From Rhea pennata (Eukaryota; Chordata; Aves; Rheiformes; Rheidae): DNA of 64,000 nucleotides. The position numbers and the translations under genes are program-made. The notes under the pieces are model-generated. The model ran no database searches. It had not been told where the DNA came from and worked only from the letters and a program-made list of their open reading frames with translations. Positions within the stretch are counted from its first letter, which is position 1; each line of letters begins with the position of its first letter. The stretch lies in contig NC_084666.1 of assembly GCF_028389875.1 (NCBI RefSeq), forward strand, positions 29,048,308-29,112,307, given 5' to 3'. Below are positions 24,201 through 39,200 of the stretch, piece by piece.

Positions 24201-27200
24201 GAAAACAGGTCGTTGTTCATATTCTTGTAGTGGAGAGTGATTTCTACAGTTATGAATTTGGAATGTAATTGATTTTATTTTATTTTTTCCCCTCTGCTCT
24301 GTAGAACCTAGATTTAAATTCAGCTTGCCGTGTGAGATAACTTTTTGAATTCATCTCCGTGGAGGGTAGTTTCTGTAGTGTGAATAGCTTAGAAATAAGC
24401 ATTCTATAATTAGAGCAAAATCATTCACTGAGTTGCTGGAATGCTCCTTTCAAGCTGTACGCTGTACAAACTCTGTTCTGGGTTCACATGCATCCCACAC
24501 ATGCAGTATATTTGGGGGTGTCCATTGGGAATGCATCTGTATCCCAGGTACCCTCAGTGTATAAAGGACAAACCAAGCCCTCTCCTTCCCTTGCAGACAG
24601 CACTGAGACAGAAACATAGTAATGTCTGATTTATTTCCGAACACTAGAGAATGGTGGTGGGGTTGGAGTGTCTTTGAAATTTCCCCGTGCACTAACTTGC
24701 TATGACTTAATTCAGATTTGTCTCTTATAAAACTGCTGAATTGTTAAATATTGGACACTTAGATGCGTCTTTTGCTTTAGCGAAGGTTATATTTTGTACA
24801 GAGATACCATCTGGTGCTCCATTTGCAAGAGAACGTATGCCTTTCTTTCAATCTCAAACTCTTCTGATAGAGGATGTAATGAAATCCTTATTGCATTCTC
24901 AGGGAAAAAGAGAATTTGTTGACTTCAAGGCTTGACTGCAAGTTCCTGGACTCATCCCTCATTGAAGAAATTGAATCTTTTTTGGCATCTGTTCAGAACA
25001 GTAATTGAGATACTATTATAAAACATGATAAGTAATTAGAGTAGTAGAGGTTTTTTTCCTGGATTTAGGCTGTTAGATTCTAGAGGTCCAAATTTTTAGG
25101 ACGGGATGTTAGACAGAAGATTATCTCTGGAAAATCTAATTGATTCTTGATGGTCTAGTGCCTACTGTGCCTTTTTCAGGCTGCGTTGGACTCGAGGTAT
25201 TTGAGCAATTGGGGTCAGAGCTATCAGTCTGGCAGAACGTGGTGCTGGTCCCACCTTCCAGCTCTCCTTGTTCTTTATATTACTGTGGTTGGTAGTCTAC
25301 CAGACAAAAAAAATTGGGAACTCGTCATCTAAAAACTAGAAGTCTGTTTTCTTTCGCTTGGGTTTCTCTTGTGAAATTTCCTGAAAGCTTTTCCCAGTCG
25401 TTCTTTCATTTTTGTTATGTATCTTGCTATTGGTAAATATTACCACTTTCCTCCACGATTGTTTCCTTTATTGGAACAACACAGATGCACGTCTTGTTTT
25501 CTGATCTGTTAATAAGGTAATTTTATACTTCATTCTCTCATGCAGTTGACTTAAATGAATCCTACTTTTTAACCTTTTTCAAGAAACTGTGGACCTTAGA
25601 GCAGGCAGATTTTGTTTGATCTATATCAGAATAGTAGAGTTACAACTTCTCTATAAAGCTAGGTTTCTAGGTTTCATCTGTTTTGGGGCTGCAAACAGGA
25701 AAGTTCCCTACTTTTGATTCTTTCCGTCTTCAAAATTATACTTCCAGTGTCACAGATACCAGGTTTTAGTTTTAATAGTTGCCATTCAGATCCTTGTGAC
25801 ATAGTTTTCTGTTCTGCCACCTGGAATCCTATTCTATTTTCAATACGTTCATGTGTTTGACTTATTGAAGATTTTGAGAGCTTGATTATACTTTACATTT
25901 TAGTAGTTCTACCTAGTATTTTCCCATGAAATGCCATCATGTGTTCGCTCTATGTAGCATTATTCAGCCATGATAAGGGAAAAAAATAATCCAAAAAAAG
26001 TTAATTTTAGAGATTTGGTTAGTGATATTGCAGTTGACTATGTAGCAAAGATCTCAGATGCTCTTTGGGACTTAGACACCTCTCTTAACAGTCTATGTGA
26101 GTACATGCATGGGAGTTAGGAATTTTATAGTAGGAATACCCAATCTGACAAGCATAAGCTTAATAGATTCACTGATGTAGAAGCAAAAGCATAATGCATT
26201 CAGACTTGAAATTTACCCATTAACTCCAGCATAGGCTAGAATAACTTGCCAGGTATTGTGAATGTTATAATTGAAAATTTAAATTCTAGATTGTGTTTTT
26301 CTGAATAGCTTGCCATTCTTCAAATCAAAATTAACTGAATTAAGCTGTATGCACCTTCAGATACAGTCGTCTAGACAAGAGGGTTCAGTCTAGAGTATAT
26401 TAATAAATGTTCACAGGTTTCCTGACTCGCTTGCTTTCTGAACTACTCCTGGTTTCTTTTTTGTTCCTTGAGCTCTTCTTAGTTTCACTTACTTGTATTT
26501 TAATAATTGTTAGTGAAGTATTGCTTTTCTATAGTATAGTTCTTGTATTCCATTTTCTTTGGTTTGATTCCTATCATCTATATATACTTCATTAACTTTT
26601 TTTGTAGTAATTGTTACAATTACCTATTTTAGTAAGAATTATGGTACTTTTCTGGCAACTCTTTCCCATAAGAAAAGAATGACAAGAAGAGATGGCCAAA
26701 AATTCTTGAGTTTCTTTCTGTAGCTTTATCACTTTGTAAAGATATAATGAGGACAAGGCGGTGCTTGCTCTGAGCCAGAAAGTGGGTATAAGGTCTTTGG
26801 ACTCATGCTCTGAAGGGGAAAATGAAGTTACAGTGTGAAGCGTTTTCACGTGTTTATTGGCATCCATAATGGAATGGGATTGCTGTAATCACTTCAGCCT
26901 TTCTGTATAGTGCATTCATAGGAAATCTTGCCTTTCCCTTACTACAAATCAATGTTTTTTTCTTTTAGAATGTGGGAACAAAACTGTAGGTAGACTCTCT
27001 GAAATAGAAATAACAGCCCTTCATGATGCTTAATCTTCCTTGCTTTACTGGAGCATTATATTTTGTGGGAATGCTTTTGAAGAGGGCCTTAAAACAAGAC
27101 AGTGAAACAGATTGTTAGAAAAAAATATGCGTATTGGACAGAATTAAAGCTGTGATGAAAGTAATCAGAATCATTTTATGAATAGATAAATAAAAGCCTG

Positions 27201-30200
27201 TTTTCAACAGTTTTCCTATCTTAATTATTTTACATCATAGTTTTTGAAATAACTAGTAACAGCTCTGAATCTGTACTTGCAACTCTAGTCTGTCTGATGT
27301 AGGCAGTGCGTTTTCTCTGGGGCTATAAGGAGAGTATGCCGTATTTCATTCAGGTGTGAGAATCTGAACAAGGTTAGTGCCAGTGAGAAAATGAAGTTGG
27401 TAATATAAGATTATAAAGCTGATTATGAAACTTTGCTCTGATTAGTTCTTTGCTATGGAGACCTCAATAAAAAATTACAGCTTGTTGCCTCAACTTGAGG
27501 AAAGAAGAGGGATCATCGTGTATATATATTAAAAAAAAAAGAGAGAGAGAATTATTAAAGAATTCGTAGTGTTATAACGTGGTACAGATTTTTAACATGT
27601 TTATATTTACATAGGAATACAATATTTTTCACAAGAGCACATAAAGCCACAAGGCATTTTGAGTTGAATATTCTCTGTGGTTCAGTTCGTGTCACATTAG
27701 CAACAATACAGTATGAATAGAAAGAGTCCACAAAAAAAAATACGAATAATGTATGTTATACACTTCTGTATGAGGTGAGATGGAGACTAGTCTCTCTGAG
27801 AAGAGATACAACAGAGGTCAGCAGTAATCCAAGAATATTTTGGTGCTAGAGAAAAGGGAATGCTTCTTCATTATTTTCCTTAACATGGGGACTGTAGGTC
27901 AGCAAATGAGATTGGCAGGCAAAAAACAGATGAAACAGGTGAGGAGAGGTACTTTTACGTAGAACACGTTACCAAAATTCATCATAGAAGGTAAAATTAT
28001 GTACAAGTGTCTTCAAAAAGGATCAGACATGTTAATATTCATCAGGGTTATTAAATAGAGGAAGTCCCTAAATGTTTGATGGGCAGAAACTGGGAGGGAA
28101 AGACTGTGTGTATGTGTCACTTCTTTTCGTTGTCTTTCCATGAAAATCTTGTTACTAGCTATTCTTAAGAAAGTTTACTGGACTAGATAGACCTTTGGTC
28201 TGATCTATTATAGTTGTTTTTAATTTACATTACATTCTTATATTGTCTGATTGGGTTGTAAGGGAATCTGAGGTGAGTCTTTTTTCTATTCTACTGTTAG
28301 TTTTGTTTAGCTGTACAGATGTTTTGGAGCTGTTTGAGAGGTATTTCATGCTTTGGGGTATGGAGGATTAGAAGCATGAGTGGCTGGTCAAAGATCCTCT
28401 GAGTTGGAGGCAAGGTATTAATCTAAGAAGAGAATCAATTTCTAGTAGTTTCAAGTACTTTGGTTGGTATTAAGACTGTATATTCCAAGTTGGTAAGGAT
28501 GATGGGTGATTTGTTCAATATGTGCTGCAATATCTATAGTATGCACATTGACATTGGCTGACATGTATTTGTCTCCTCACTTACCTTGTCCTCTTTCATT
28601 CTTCCATGGAGTCTTCCAGTGTGGTTTCTGCAATTTTAAATTTGTATTTAATGGTTAGTATAACTATTTCACTATTTATATTTTTGTAGAAGTCCCATTT
28701 AATATATCCTTTTAAAGCTTATTGGTAAACTCATTGTATTATTCCTTATGTTTGCTTTCATCAATTGCAAAAATGTAGATTTACTTCCTTTAAGGGGATG
28801 AAAACAGAATGTGGAAACAGTCACCCTTCATCCTCCACAAATCTTTACTGCTGCTTTGTTTAGTTCTACACACTTGGTGTATTTCAGGAAATTTATTGTG
28901 TTTAATGTTCTTCAGCAACTTTGTGGTTTTATCTTTATACAGGAGAAAGAGCTTATAGACTTACATTACTGTGTGTGCCACAGATTTTTTTAATGCTGCT
29001 TGTTACTGATTCTGCTTTGTCCTGTGTTACAGGCGATTATCTGGCACGATAGATGTGATTGGACAGACCATCACTATCAGCAGGGTGGAAGGAAGGCGGC
29101 GTGCTAATGAAAACAGCAACATACAGGTTTTATATGCAGATTTACACACTGTCTTTGACTAATAGGCTTTTTTTTCCTTTCACCTTAACTTCTGATTAAA
29201 ACACTGTAATGTGTGTGAGTGAGAAATACAGAAGAAGATTTAATTTCAGGAAGAAAGTTGTGACAGTTAAATAAATTAGACGAAATAGTTGATGAGTTTG
29301 CAAAAGATACATATTTTGGTGCACTGCTTACTGAAAGGAAATGATCAATAGTACAGGCTTACAACCTAGGAGACAGTACTGGCTCTACTAGACAAAGATA
29401 GATACTTAAACTGAATATCCTTTCATCTCTTACCTCAGCTGGACAGTAATGCTGAAAATGAAAATGTCTTCACTCGCGGTTTAAGAATGCATTAAAAAAA
29501 TCTTGAAGGAATCAATAGTTGATAGTACATTTTTTATAAAGTTGCATTACTTTGCCATAAATTACAAGATTAATCTTTATGGGCTTCGTCTTTATGGTAC
29601 TTGGAAGAAAAAACTAACACATTAAGGTTGAATGTAATCTTTCTTTTCTGACATATCTATGGAGAAGAATTACAGTTGCTTGGTGCTCTTACTGCATTTC
29701 CATGCCAATTTAGGTTAAGAGTAAACCATGAAGATCGTAATTGAAGTGTTTGTAGTTAAAACGTTGCAGCATGTTTTTTTTTTTTTTCAACTGAGCTTCT
29801 TAGTGTTTAATCAAGTAATTCAGATTATTTGGATTTTTCACGTTTTTCATACTGTTTTTTTATTTTTTAAAAAGATATTTTACTTTACATGTAAATCTAA
29901 GATAGTGTTTTAGTCTGTATTCAGCTGGCCTATATTCCCTATAAAATCTTGTGTTTGTTGTTTCTTACTGGCTGTTCCTGGGCCCTTAAAGGTACCTAGG
30001 GAGTACATGCTGAACGTAGGGATGTAGGTGTAACTTACAGTATCTGAATATGGCTCTTTAGGTGCATAAGTAATGCTTTCCTGATATAATAACTGGAAAG
30101 AGAGGAAACCTATGTGCTACCCTTTTTACATAGCAATTGTAACTATAGTTTGATATTTTACAGGTTCTTTCAGAACGATCTAATCCTGAAGTAGACAATT

Positions 30201-33200
30201 TTACCAAGCCACCTCCATTTTTCCCTCCAGGAGCTCCACCTACCCACCTTCCACCACCTCCTTTCCTCCCACCCCCTCCAACTGTCAGTACTGCTCCACC
30301 TCTGATTCCCCCACCAGGTAAATGTCCTGTATTATGCAGAATATGGGAAATGAGAGAGTGGTGTTTGATGATTGTGAATTCAAGAAATATATTCTTTGCA
30401 CATTTGACTATGTGGGTAGAATTTCAGAATTTTCTGTTCCGGTATTTTCATAAGTATATCTGGATGGCAGAAACAGCAACTTCTGTCTTTGCTTTCTCAG
30501 TGAGAATAGTCACAATTAGTAAATAATTACCTAAAGACTAAGTGTCAAGTCTCATGCCCTTGAAAATACCTGAAGTGAGAAGCTGCTTTTTGTGATTCAG
30601 CTACTGTTAATGCTGTTGGGAGGTACATGTTAACAAACTGTTCCAAAGTTTGCACTAAGAAAGTTGGTTTACTATGAATTTGTGCTGAATTTAGATTCTT
30701 TGGTGTGTAAGGTCCAGGCACCAACTGAGGCTTTAATTCTGCCTTCCCTTCGAAGTGTGTGCGAGTTCTCAAATTGCATTTGTGCTGCAGCCTTTCGGTC
30801 AGATCTTAGTAGCACCTGCTGTTTTGATCCAGCTTCCTGTACCTGTGAAGCTTAGAGGAATCAAAGCTCTTGGAGGCTTGTTCTCATTGTTCAATCTGGT
30901 TTGAAGTTTACCCATATTTATTAAAAAGGGGCAGTGTCCTCGACATTTGTACAAATAGTGCAGTTACGTGAGTGTTACCATCTTAAAGAATTAGATTAAA
31001 AAGGAGCAATGAAGGAATGAAAGAGAACGGTCAGTGAGAAACGGAAACAGATGCAGAAACTTTGAGGAGTATCAGAGTAGGAAAATAGAAGACTTAATTA
31101 TATAAGAGACTTTTTTCTTGCCTTGCTCTGAAATCTTTTCTGTTTGCATAGGCAATCTTTTAAAAGTATCTGTTAATACTCTTACCTACGAACAAGGAAG
31201 TGACATTATTCTTTCAGTGCAGTGCCTTTTGGTAGGCCTTTACAGTTTAAATCTTCTCAGGGAAGAAGTTTCTTCCATTGCAGTTGATTTTAAAACTATC
31301 TGCTCCTGCTGGCCAGCAAACTCTGGCTTTCATCAGTGGCCATCATGCACAAAATGGTGCAGCCTCGCAAAGAGAAGCGGAAGGGATCTAAAAATTAAAT
31401 CATTCCATGCTCTCTTCCAAGTTTATATGCATAAATGTAAAAATAGGGTATCTATAGAGAGAATGTGGTACTGCTCGGGCACTTAATTGAAGTTTCTTTA
31501 CTGTTTCGGGGGCAGGAAGGAGGCGGACTTAACACCAGAGTTAACTATGGTTTTAAACTGTATTAAAATGTTTCTGATAAAATGATGTATGCAGTATATT
31601 GCAATTTGTTAGAAAGTAGTTACTGTCTTGATTATAGCTTTGTTAGAGATCTATGTTGTGTATTATTAAAAGCCTGACAGAATTTCCCTCCCATGAACAC
31701 ACTTAGTGCAGTGATGTCATTTAGGTGTATTGCAGTGTTCTTAGGAAACTCCTCACCTGTTGAGCTTAAGGGTGGGGGAAAAAAAATGCACATGTGTTAA
31801 AGATCTAGCAAGCAGGTTTGGCTTTAGTCTTGTGACTTGCAGACAGGTTTATGACATACACTTGTCCAGAAAGTCTCCTTCAACATCCTTCCGTGCTTCA
31901 AGTAGATTTGAAAATAACGATTAAGAGCTGTGGATTTGGTTTCTTCAGACCTGTGTTTTAATTGTGCTGTTGCCAGCTCTTTATCTTCAAAGCTATTCCT
32001 AAAATAGAATCTGCCATCCCTCCTAGGTTCATTGGAGGGGAAGGAAAAAAACCCACTGTTACGCAGTATTAAATTGGGACTACTTGCCAGAAAATTTAAG
32101 TATTCCAAATATAAAACATCCTCCAAAAGCCCCTTTGAAAAAGGATCCTGCTTTGAAGTTTTGTCTCCTGTTCTGAATTCATTCACTCTTGTGATTCAGA
32201 TCTTTTTAGAGGAATGAGTTCTGGAATTATTCAGAGGGCCAAACGCAGCAAACTCTGAAATGCTACTAGGAAATCACTGTAATTGGCTATAGTAAAACTG
32301 TGTTGTTCTTTGTTTTTTTACTATGTTGCAGTAACTTAAGTCTAAAGAGTAGTGAGAATGCTTCTGTTTTACAGACTTGAAAAGTCGTTTCATGTATTTT
32401 GGTTTAAGAACATAGTTTAAACGTGACACGTATTTGTGATGCTTAAAAAAAAAAAAAAGATACTCTGAAGCATTAAACTTCTGTTGTATAGTTTTGGGAA
32501 GTTTAACTTTGTAGACCTTTTATTAAGATACTAGGACTTAGCTAGTACATTCATACATCTGCTGAGGCTCAGCAGTCTGTATACTTCTTAGCTTGTGATA
32601 AATGAGAGATAATTTGACTCAGCTTAGCCTGTGATGAAAGAAGTTTTTACACCAAGCTGAGTTATATTACATTGCAAGGGGCTATTACACAGTTCAGCTA
32701 ACTTCTGGTATGTTAAGCTACAGCAACTTAGTTTGACTCTTTGCTCACAAGGATAGCACATGTGGTGTTGCTTCCCTTTAGGAAAATCTACTTGATATTT
32801 GGTAAATATTCACCAGTCTTGAGTTAAGTAGGTATACAGTGTCCTCAAAGCGATTCTGAGCACATTATGTGGAGTGTAAATAAGCCACAGTAAAATGCTG
32901 CACTAGTGCCGTTTGGATTGCTTTTGATATACCAGTCAGAATATTTCAGTTTAGGCTGGGTGTATCTTCGTGGCACTGTGGTGTGTCCTAGAGACGGAAT
33001 CTGTACTAAATCGTCTCCTTGGATTGATAATCAAATTTAGTGTATACGTTCCAAGGAATGAATCAGTTTTGTTTTGCTTTTCCTTCACTCAGAAGTAATT
33101 GGCTGATGATGTCATACTTCAAATACTTTTTTTATGCACTAGGTTAATAAGCCTTTAATTAGATTCGTAACAACTAAGCCATCTCTGAAAGGAAATTAAA

Positions 33201-36200
33201 CCTGTATCTGCAGAGTGGAGGGTCTGCTGATAGTGAGGTAGAGTGGCAAGTTATTTCTAAGAGAAGTGGCACTGGGCCCTTCATAATCATTATAACAAGG
33301 AAAGTTTGGAGGGATGGGAAGATTTTGATTTGCCGTAAAATCATGATTTCTATTCAGTGGTGATTTGTAGTGTCTAGTAGGGCTGTTATTTTTAGTTCCA
33401 GAGTTTAAGTACTCCTTGGAAGAAGGTGCTTTAAGTTTTTCTTCTTGATGATGAGGCCTGAGAGGGATCAGAGATGGAGTGATTTTTGCAAGTCTCTTGG
33501 CTGTTACCACTCTGTCAACCTACTCTTCCAGCTTGTCTGTTTGCTGCTGTCATACTTGAGTTAATGCAGAGTAGGGCTTTTTTGACTATGTTGAGGAGGA
33601 AGACAAGCTGCTTGTGAGTTTGTTGATATAAAAGATTACATTTTAGTTACCTACATCAGAAATTGCAAGGTTCACTTACTGAAATAGGCATAAATGGGAC
33701 AAATGTCAAACTACTCATCATTTCTTCGGGCCTTTCATATTTTTAAAATGTAAATATATAATGTTCTAGAAGATAATGGTTGGAGTATTGTGAAAAATTA
33801 AACTATTACTCACTTGTAAGTACAATTTCTAAGGCAGATCTTGCTTGTTCTTTCTTTTTCTTAATGATCAGGGAATTGTCTGTAAATCTTCTCTTGTATT
33901 GGTATAATGTTATCTTTTCAGTGGAAAGCCATACCTCATTGGTATGGTTTGGTTGTAGGACACTGAAGTTCAATTAAGCAAAATACTCACCTATATAGAG
34001 TAACGCATATGATTTTCATATGATTTTTCAAACTATAGTTTTTAAGTTGCATGCCTAACATTGCAACACTTAAATCTATTTTGATATGCCACAGAAAAGT
34101 ATTTCATCTTTCAAATGAGATAACTTCTGTAATTCTTTTCTCAGTGGAAGAAATTGGAATTGTACTCTCAGCTGAATTTTAGGGATTTGAGTTTGAATAT
34201 TCTGTGCTTAGTACTCCTTGATTCTGTATCCTGCAAAATCTTTTCTTTTGTTTCTGTTGAAGAAGGGGAAAACTTCCATGAGTTTTGAGAGGAGTAACCT
34301 GTGTGGTTAATAAGCATAATTGTCAAGCTCTACGAAGGTATTTGGGCTCTTCTGTTCAGATGCATAAATGCCACTAAAATGTATGGGAAGTTAAGCAGGC
34401 TATCTTGTGTATCTTGGTCTTAAACCTGGTCCAGAGCACCTTGGAGGGTTTTGTAGGCTTCGTTGCATTTCATTTCAGAGCTCACTTACATAAAGTACTT
34501 GAATCTGGTACAGTAATGGTAGCTGAGGGATGTTTTTAAGGAGTTTGAGGGAGTTTACCATAAGTGATTAGAACTGCTGACCTGAAAGTAAGGTTTCTTC
34601 TTCTGCTTGAAAAATGAGCAAAGAAGAAAGCCAACAGAGTTAGAATGATTTTTGGATGTGTTTGCAGTAAAGGATGTGCCCTTCTTAATTTTTTGCAAGA
34701 GAATGGGGTCCTGAGCTTTTTTTGCCTCCAAATAGCAATTGAATGATTAATTGCAGTATGGTGTAGCATTTAGGGAAAAATCTGTAATGCTTCTTTTTGC
34801 CAGCATACTTTGTCCATGTGGACTTAGTATTTCTTATACTAAGCCTTAAAAGGTCAGAGGTCAATTATATTTCTTTTCACCTAGTAATGGAATTTAAGAT
34901 AAACCGAATATATTTGATGGTATGTTATTTTCATTCTTAATGCTTAACATCTTAGGGTTATGGATTTACTTCTAATCTTGAGAGCAGGAATCATTCTTTG
35001 TCATTTTTGTTTCTAATGAAATAAGATTCTGAAGGATTGGAACTTGAAAAAAAAGCCAGATATCACAGGGCTTGCATAGAATCTTAACAGCTGGGAGTAC
35101 TGTGCGTTCTTAATCTGGAGATACAATAAGTTACTATTTTTCTTGATTTTATATGTTGTGATACCTTAATATGATTTTAGAAACGATAGATAACAGGCAC
35201 AAATATTTATTATAACTGATACATTATTTGTTGTCTTTTTAGGTATACCAATAACAGTACCACCACCAGGTAAACCTAACTAGATTTTTCTTTTTCTTTT
35301 CTTTTCTTTTTTTTCTTTTCTTATCTTTTTATTTATTTTTTTTACAATTGGCTAAATTAAATTCTATTTTTTTAATTAGATTTAATTGATGTGCAAATTA
35401 TCAACTTCCTTTTATTTATATACAGATAAAAGTTCATAAATACAAAATGGTATGTGTAGACATAGGCACAGTTATTTTGATGCAAGGCAGAAAAAAAATA
35501 ATGCTCTTAATTGGTCTTTAGAAGGTGCACGCTTCCTCTTCTTCCTTCCATTCCTTTCATAGTTATGCAGAACAGTGTGACCACTGTTGTATTAGTAGCT
35601 GATCAAGAATTTTCTTATGCTTCTCAATTCTTGCCTGTTTCAAGACTGCTGAAGTATTTGATCTGAATCATTGAAAATATATGGAATATATTTGCCATTG
35701 TTTGCCTTGCCTAGTTTTTACATGTTTGGGTTTTTTTCCCCCTCTCTTTCCTCCTTGATTAATTATTACAGGCTTTCCACCCCCACCTGGCGGTCCTCCA
35801 CCTTCCCTCATACCCACGATAGAAAGGTGATTATTTGTTTTGAAATCTTTACAAAGCAATATATCAGTATTTTGTAACAGAAATAAAATAGGTACTAGTA
35901 AGCACTCTTGCACTACTTGGTATTCTATGGATTTTATTAGAGCTGAGGAGATGACTTCAGATTTTTACAATCATTTTCTGCAAGTGCTGCTAGTCTCAAT
36001 TGCATTTTACACTTAATATTTTCTTCTGAGTAGTTTACCACTTACTAGTTTTGTTGAGTGATGAAACAGTATCAATGCCAAGACTTAAGAACAAAGTTAA
36101 GCTAAAGATTGTTAAAATGTTCCTAAGCTGTTTTAAGACTTATTTAAGTGAATTTTATAGTTATCAACTAAAACATCCTTTTCTGCAAACGTAAATAAAC

Positions 36201-39200
36201 ATGTTGGCCACAGACTCAAGCCTTCATAGGCTATAGGAAATGCCAGAGTTTCGCAGAATCCAAATTTGTATTCTTGTTTTTGCAATGCCGAGTAGCCAGC
36301 AGCCCTCGAAAAGTAATTATATTTTGTGTTAGGCCAAAACTAGGGCAGCTAGCTCACTTAAGACGATAGAAGCCTCTTGCCAGACCTTTTGACTTTACTG
36401 GAGGAAGGTGTACATATTTGTTCCTTTGAAATTGCAAATTCTGTTAACATACTTGCTACAGGATGATGATGGTAAATCTCTGAGAAAATCCTCATCTGAT
36501 TTAATTCAGAAAACAACGAGGTGGGATACATTTGATGTGGATGAAAGTTATTTCATTATTATATGATGACAGTTGCTATGAGTGACCATTGCTTCTGACA
36601 GTTAAGCAGTAGTCACTCTATTTTTCCAGAATACAAAGTGAAAAAAGTCTTTATCAAGTTAATTGTAGAACCTTGGAACTACATTTCTGGTAAATATCTT
36701 TTAAATGCTGAGATACTACACTGGTCTTTCATTAGCCAGTTTTTTCTTTTGTTTATAAACTAAACTAATCCAAAACTTTTTAAATGTAATGTAACATTTT
36801 AATGTAATGCTGCCTTCAACAGCAAAAATAACACTGAAGTTAAACATGGCAAAGATAATATATTCAAGTTATGTAGGAAGTGATAAAACTTGTCAAAGAA
36901 TTATACGTGTTTGAATTATATCCTATGCTCATATCATCCATTTTAACCTTTCTGTTTTTTACCTACTTGAGTTGGCTACCATTGAAAGAAGTCAGCCTTG
37001 GAAATATGTAGTTAATTTAATAGTTTATTTATAGAACTGCACATTTGAAGTCCAGCTGTTCTTAAATAGCTCACTTACCTACTTTTTAACAGAAAGAATG
37101 AGAATGGCTTCATTCACAAATACGTGCATTTCCAGGCAATTGGAAATTAAGTTCAAAATCAGTGCAAAAACTTCATATGAAATGAGCAACATTTGAAATA
37201 GAAAATCAGTGAAAAATACAATAGAATAGTTCACAGTTAGTATTGATTTCCAAGGCATAGATGTTTTGTTCTAAACTTTAAAAAATTTTGAGAGAATGTT
37301 ATTTTTAACTTCTGTATTAAAGTATGAATTCAACATACTTGTGTTGAGAGACTGCTTTCTTAATTAGTGATGCTTGAAATGAAGGAGTTAGAAAGTATCT
37401 AAGCAGATTTATTTATGTGGTGATAAGAATTCTGAGGAATAAAATAAAAGGTATGTATCTGCTAATGCAAGTAGCCTTAATGGTAAACCTGAATTTTACC
37501 TGTGTTTTGTTTTCAACAGTGGACATTCCTCTGGCTATGACAGTCGCTCTGTTCGTGCATTTTCATATGGCAGTGGTGAGTGAGTTTACTGGCTTTGAAA
37601 ATTTTTATTAGTGCTCTATCAAATTGATTGAAATACTTGCAAGGATTTTAGCTGAGAGTATAAACAGATCTTTCCAGCAATTTATTATGAAAGCTCATTG
37701 CCTGTCACTATGACTAGATACCTGCTGTTGTAAATTTAACAGCTGTTAGTAAATACTATTGTTTTGTTTATTTAGCAGACTGCAAAAGTCTCTTTGTCTT
37801 TCTTGGTTAACATTATGGGCAAAATCTGCAGCTGAAAAATGTCAACATCTAGTTTCACAGTAAAAGTGAACTGAAAAAGAAATTGCTTTATGTGGAGTCA
37901 AATGGACATCGACAGAATCTAGCAGCCGGTTATCTAGCATGCAGCTCTGCTACTTGAGCCAAAAGAGAGATGACAGTACTAAAATGTCAGGTGCTTTTTG
38001 ACATAGCCCAAAGGGGAACATGAAACACCTGTTTTGCCAGTCAGTAGCTGTGCTTAAGTCTTACGCAGCTTCATGCCCAGTGCCTTTTCTCCCAGCTGAT
38101 TTTTCTGCCTCCCTGCTCTTTGTTCATTTGGAGCCTGGCTGCTGTAAGGAGCAAATATAAAAGTTCTGTCCACATCTGAGGTGCATGATGTTCAGCACAG
38201 ATCAAATGTTCACATAATGTCTCTTAAATGTTCATAAATCTGTAGAGAAGACTTACAAAGTAAGATTTTTGAATAACTTATTTCCTGAATTTGGGGCAGT
38301 TTATGCAGTAGTAAATGGTTCATTGACATCAGAATGGTTTTCATCGCTTAAGTGTTCACTTCCATGCATAGTCTCTCACATATTTTAAAGAACTCTTAGG
38401 GCAAACAACTGCTTTACTCCTTCAGAAGTAAATGAGCTATGTTTGCGCAAGTCAATAGCAAAAATTAAACCTGGGGCAGGCAACTAATATACCCAGGCAA
38501 ATACTTTGTTGAAGTTTTATCAGCTAAAACCGTGCAGTGTCATGTGAGAAAGCAGTCTTTCTTACAGGCATTAGTATGCCCATTTCATCTAATATATAGC
38601 CTCTGATTCAAGATGTTTTTCACTTTGGAACCTCTTTTATTAGAATTTGCTATACTTTCATGTTGTAGCAGGAACATAAGAATATTTCCACCTTTTTTGC
38701 TAACCTTCAGATGTGATGTGATACCCATATACAAAATACAGTAGCTATCATGATCATGCCAACATTGGATTTGCAAATTCTGGGGCAAGGGTGAAAATGG
38801 ATGTTTGCCTATGTGTGGTTATGGAGACCAAGCAGTACAAGAGAAGAAGGCTACTAAAAAGTTGGAGGAACATCTGGTTCTGAGAGGGCAACAGATTTGT
38901 GTTGGGAGGGGGAGTTGTTTGTTTGTTACTTTCAACACAGCAGATAATAGATACTAGTCAGAGTTTTTCATGAGAGAAAACAGTTGTGATTTTATAAATC
39001 AAAAGCTTGTGGGTTAAGTTCCTATTGTATTATTGGCACTGTGATAAGATAACAAGATGGCTAGATCTTTTCTAGAAATACAGACTAATCCCATTTGATC
39101 TGGGGATTTGATCAGAATATGTGCATCCAAACCTTAATTTCTTTTGTGTGTTAAGGAATTTTCTGGATATTTTCTCCTCTCCTTCCCTCTGAAGTATGCT

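Noticed and set aside
31118-32186. Two frames of about 120 codons on opposite strands in FIP1L1 intron 12.
   Set aside because: No homology recognised, no flanking splice sites compatible with FIP1L1 phases.
33104-33188. A C-box-like TGATGAT and a D-box-like CTGA about 80 nt apart in intron 12, suggesting a C/D snoRNA.
   Set aside because: The C box lacks the preceding purine, no terminal stem pairs the ends, and no C'/D' boxes are evident.
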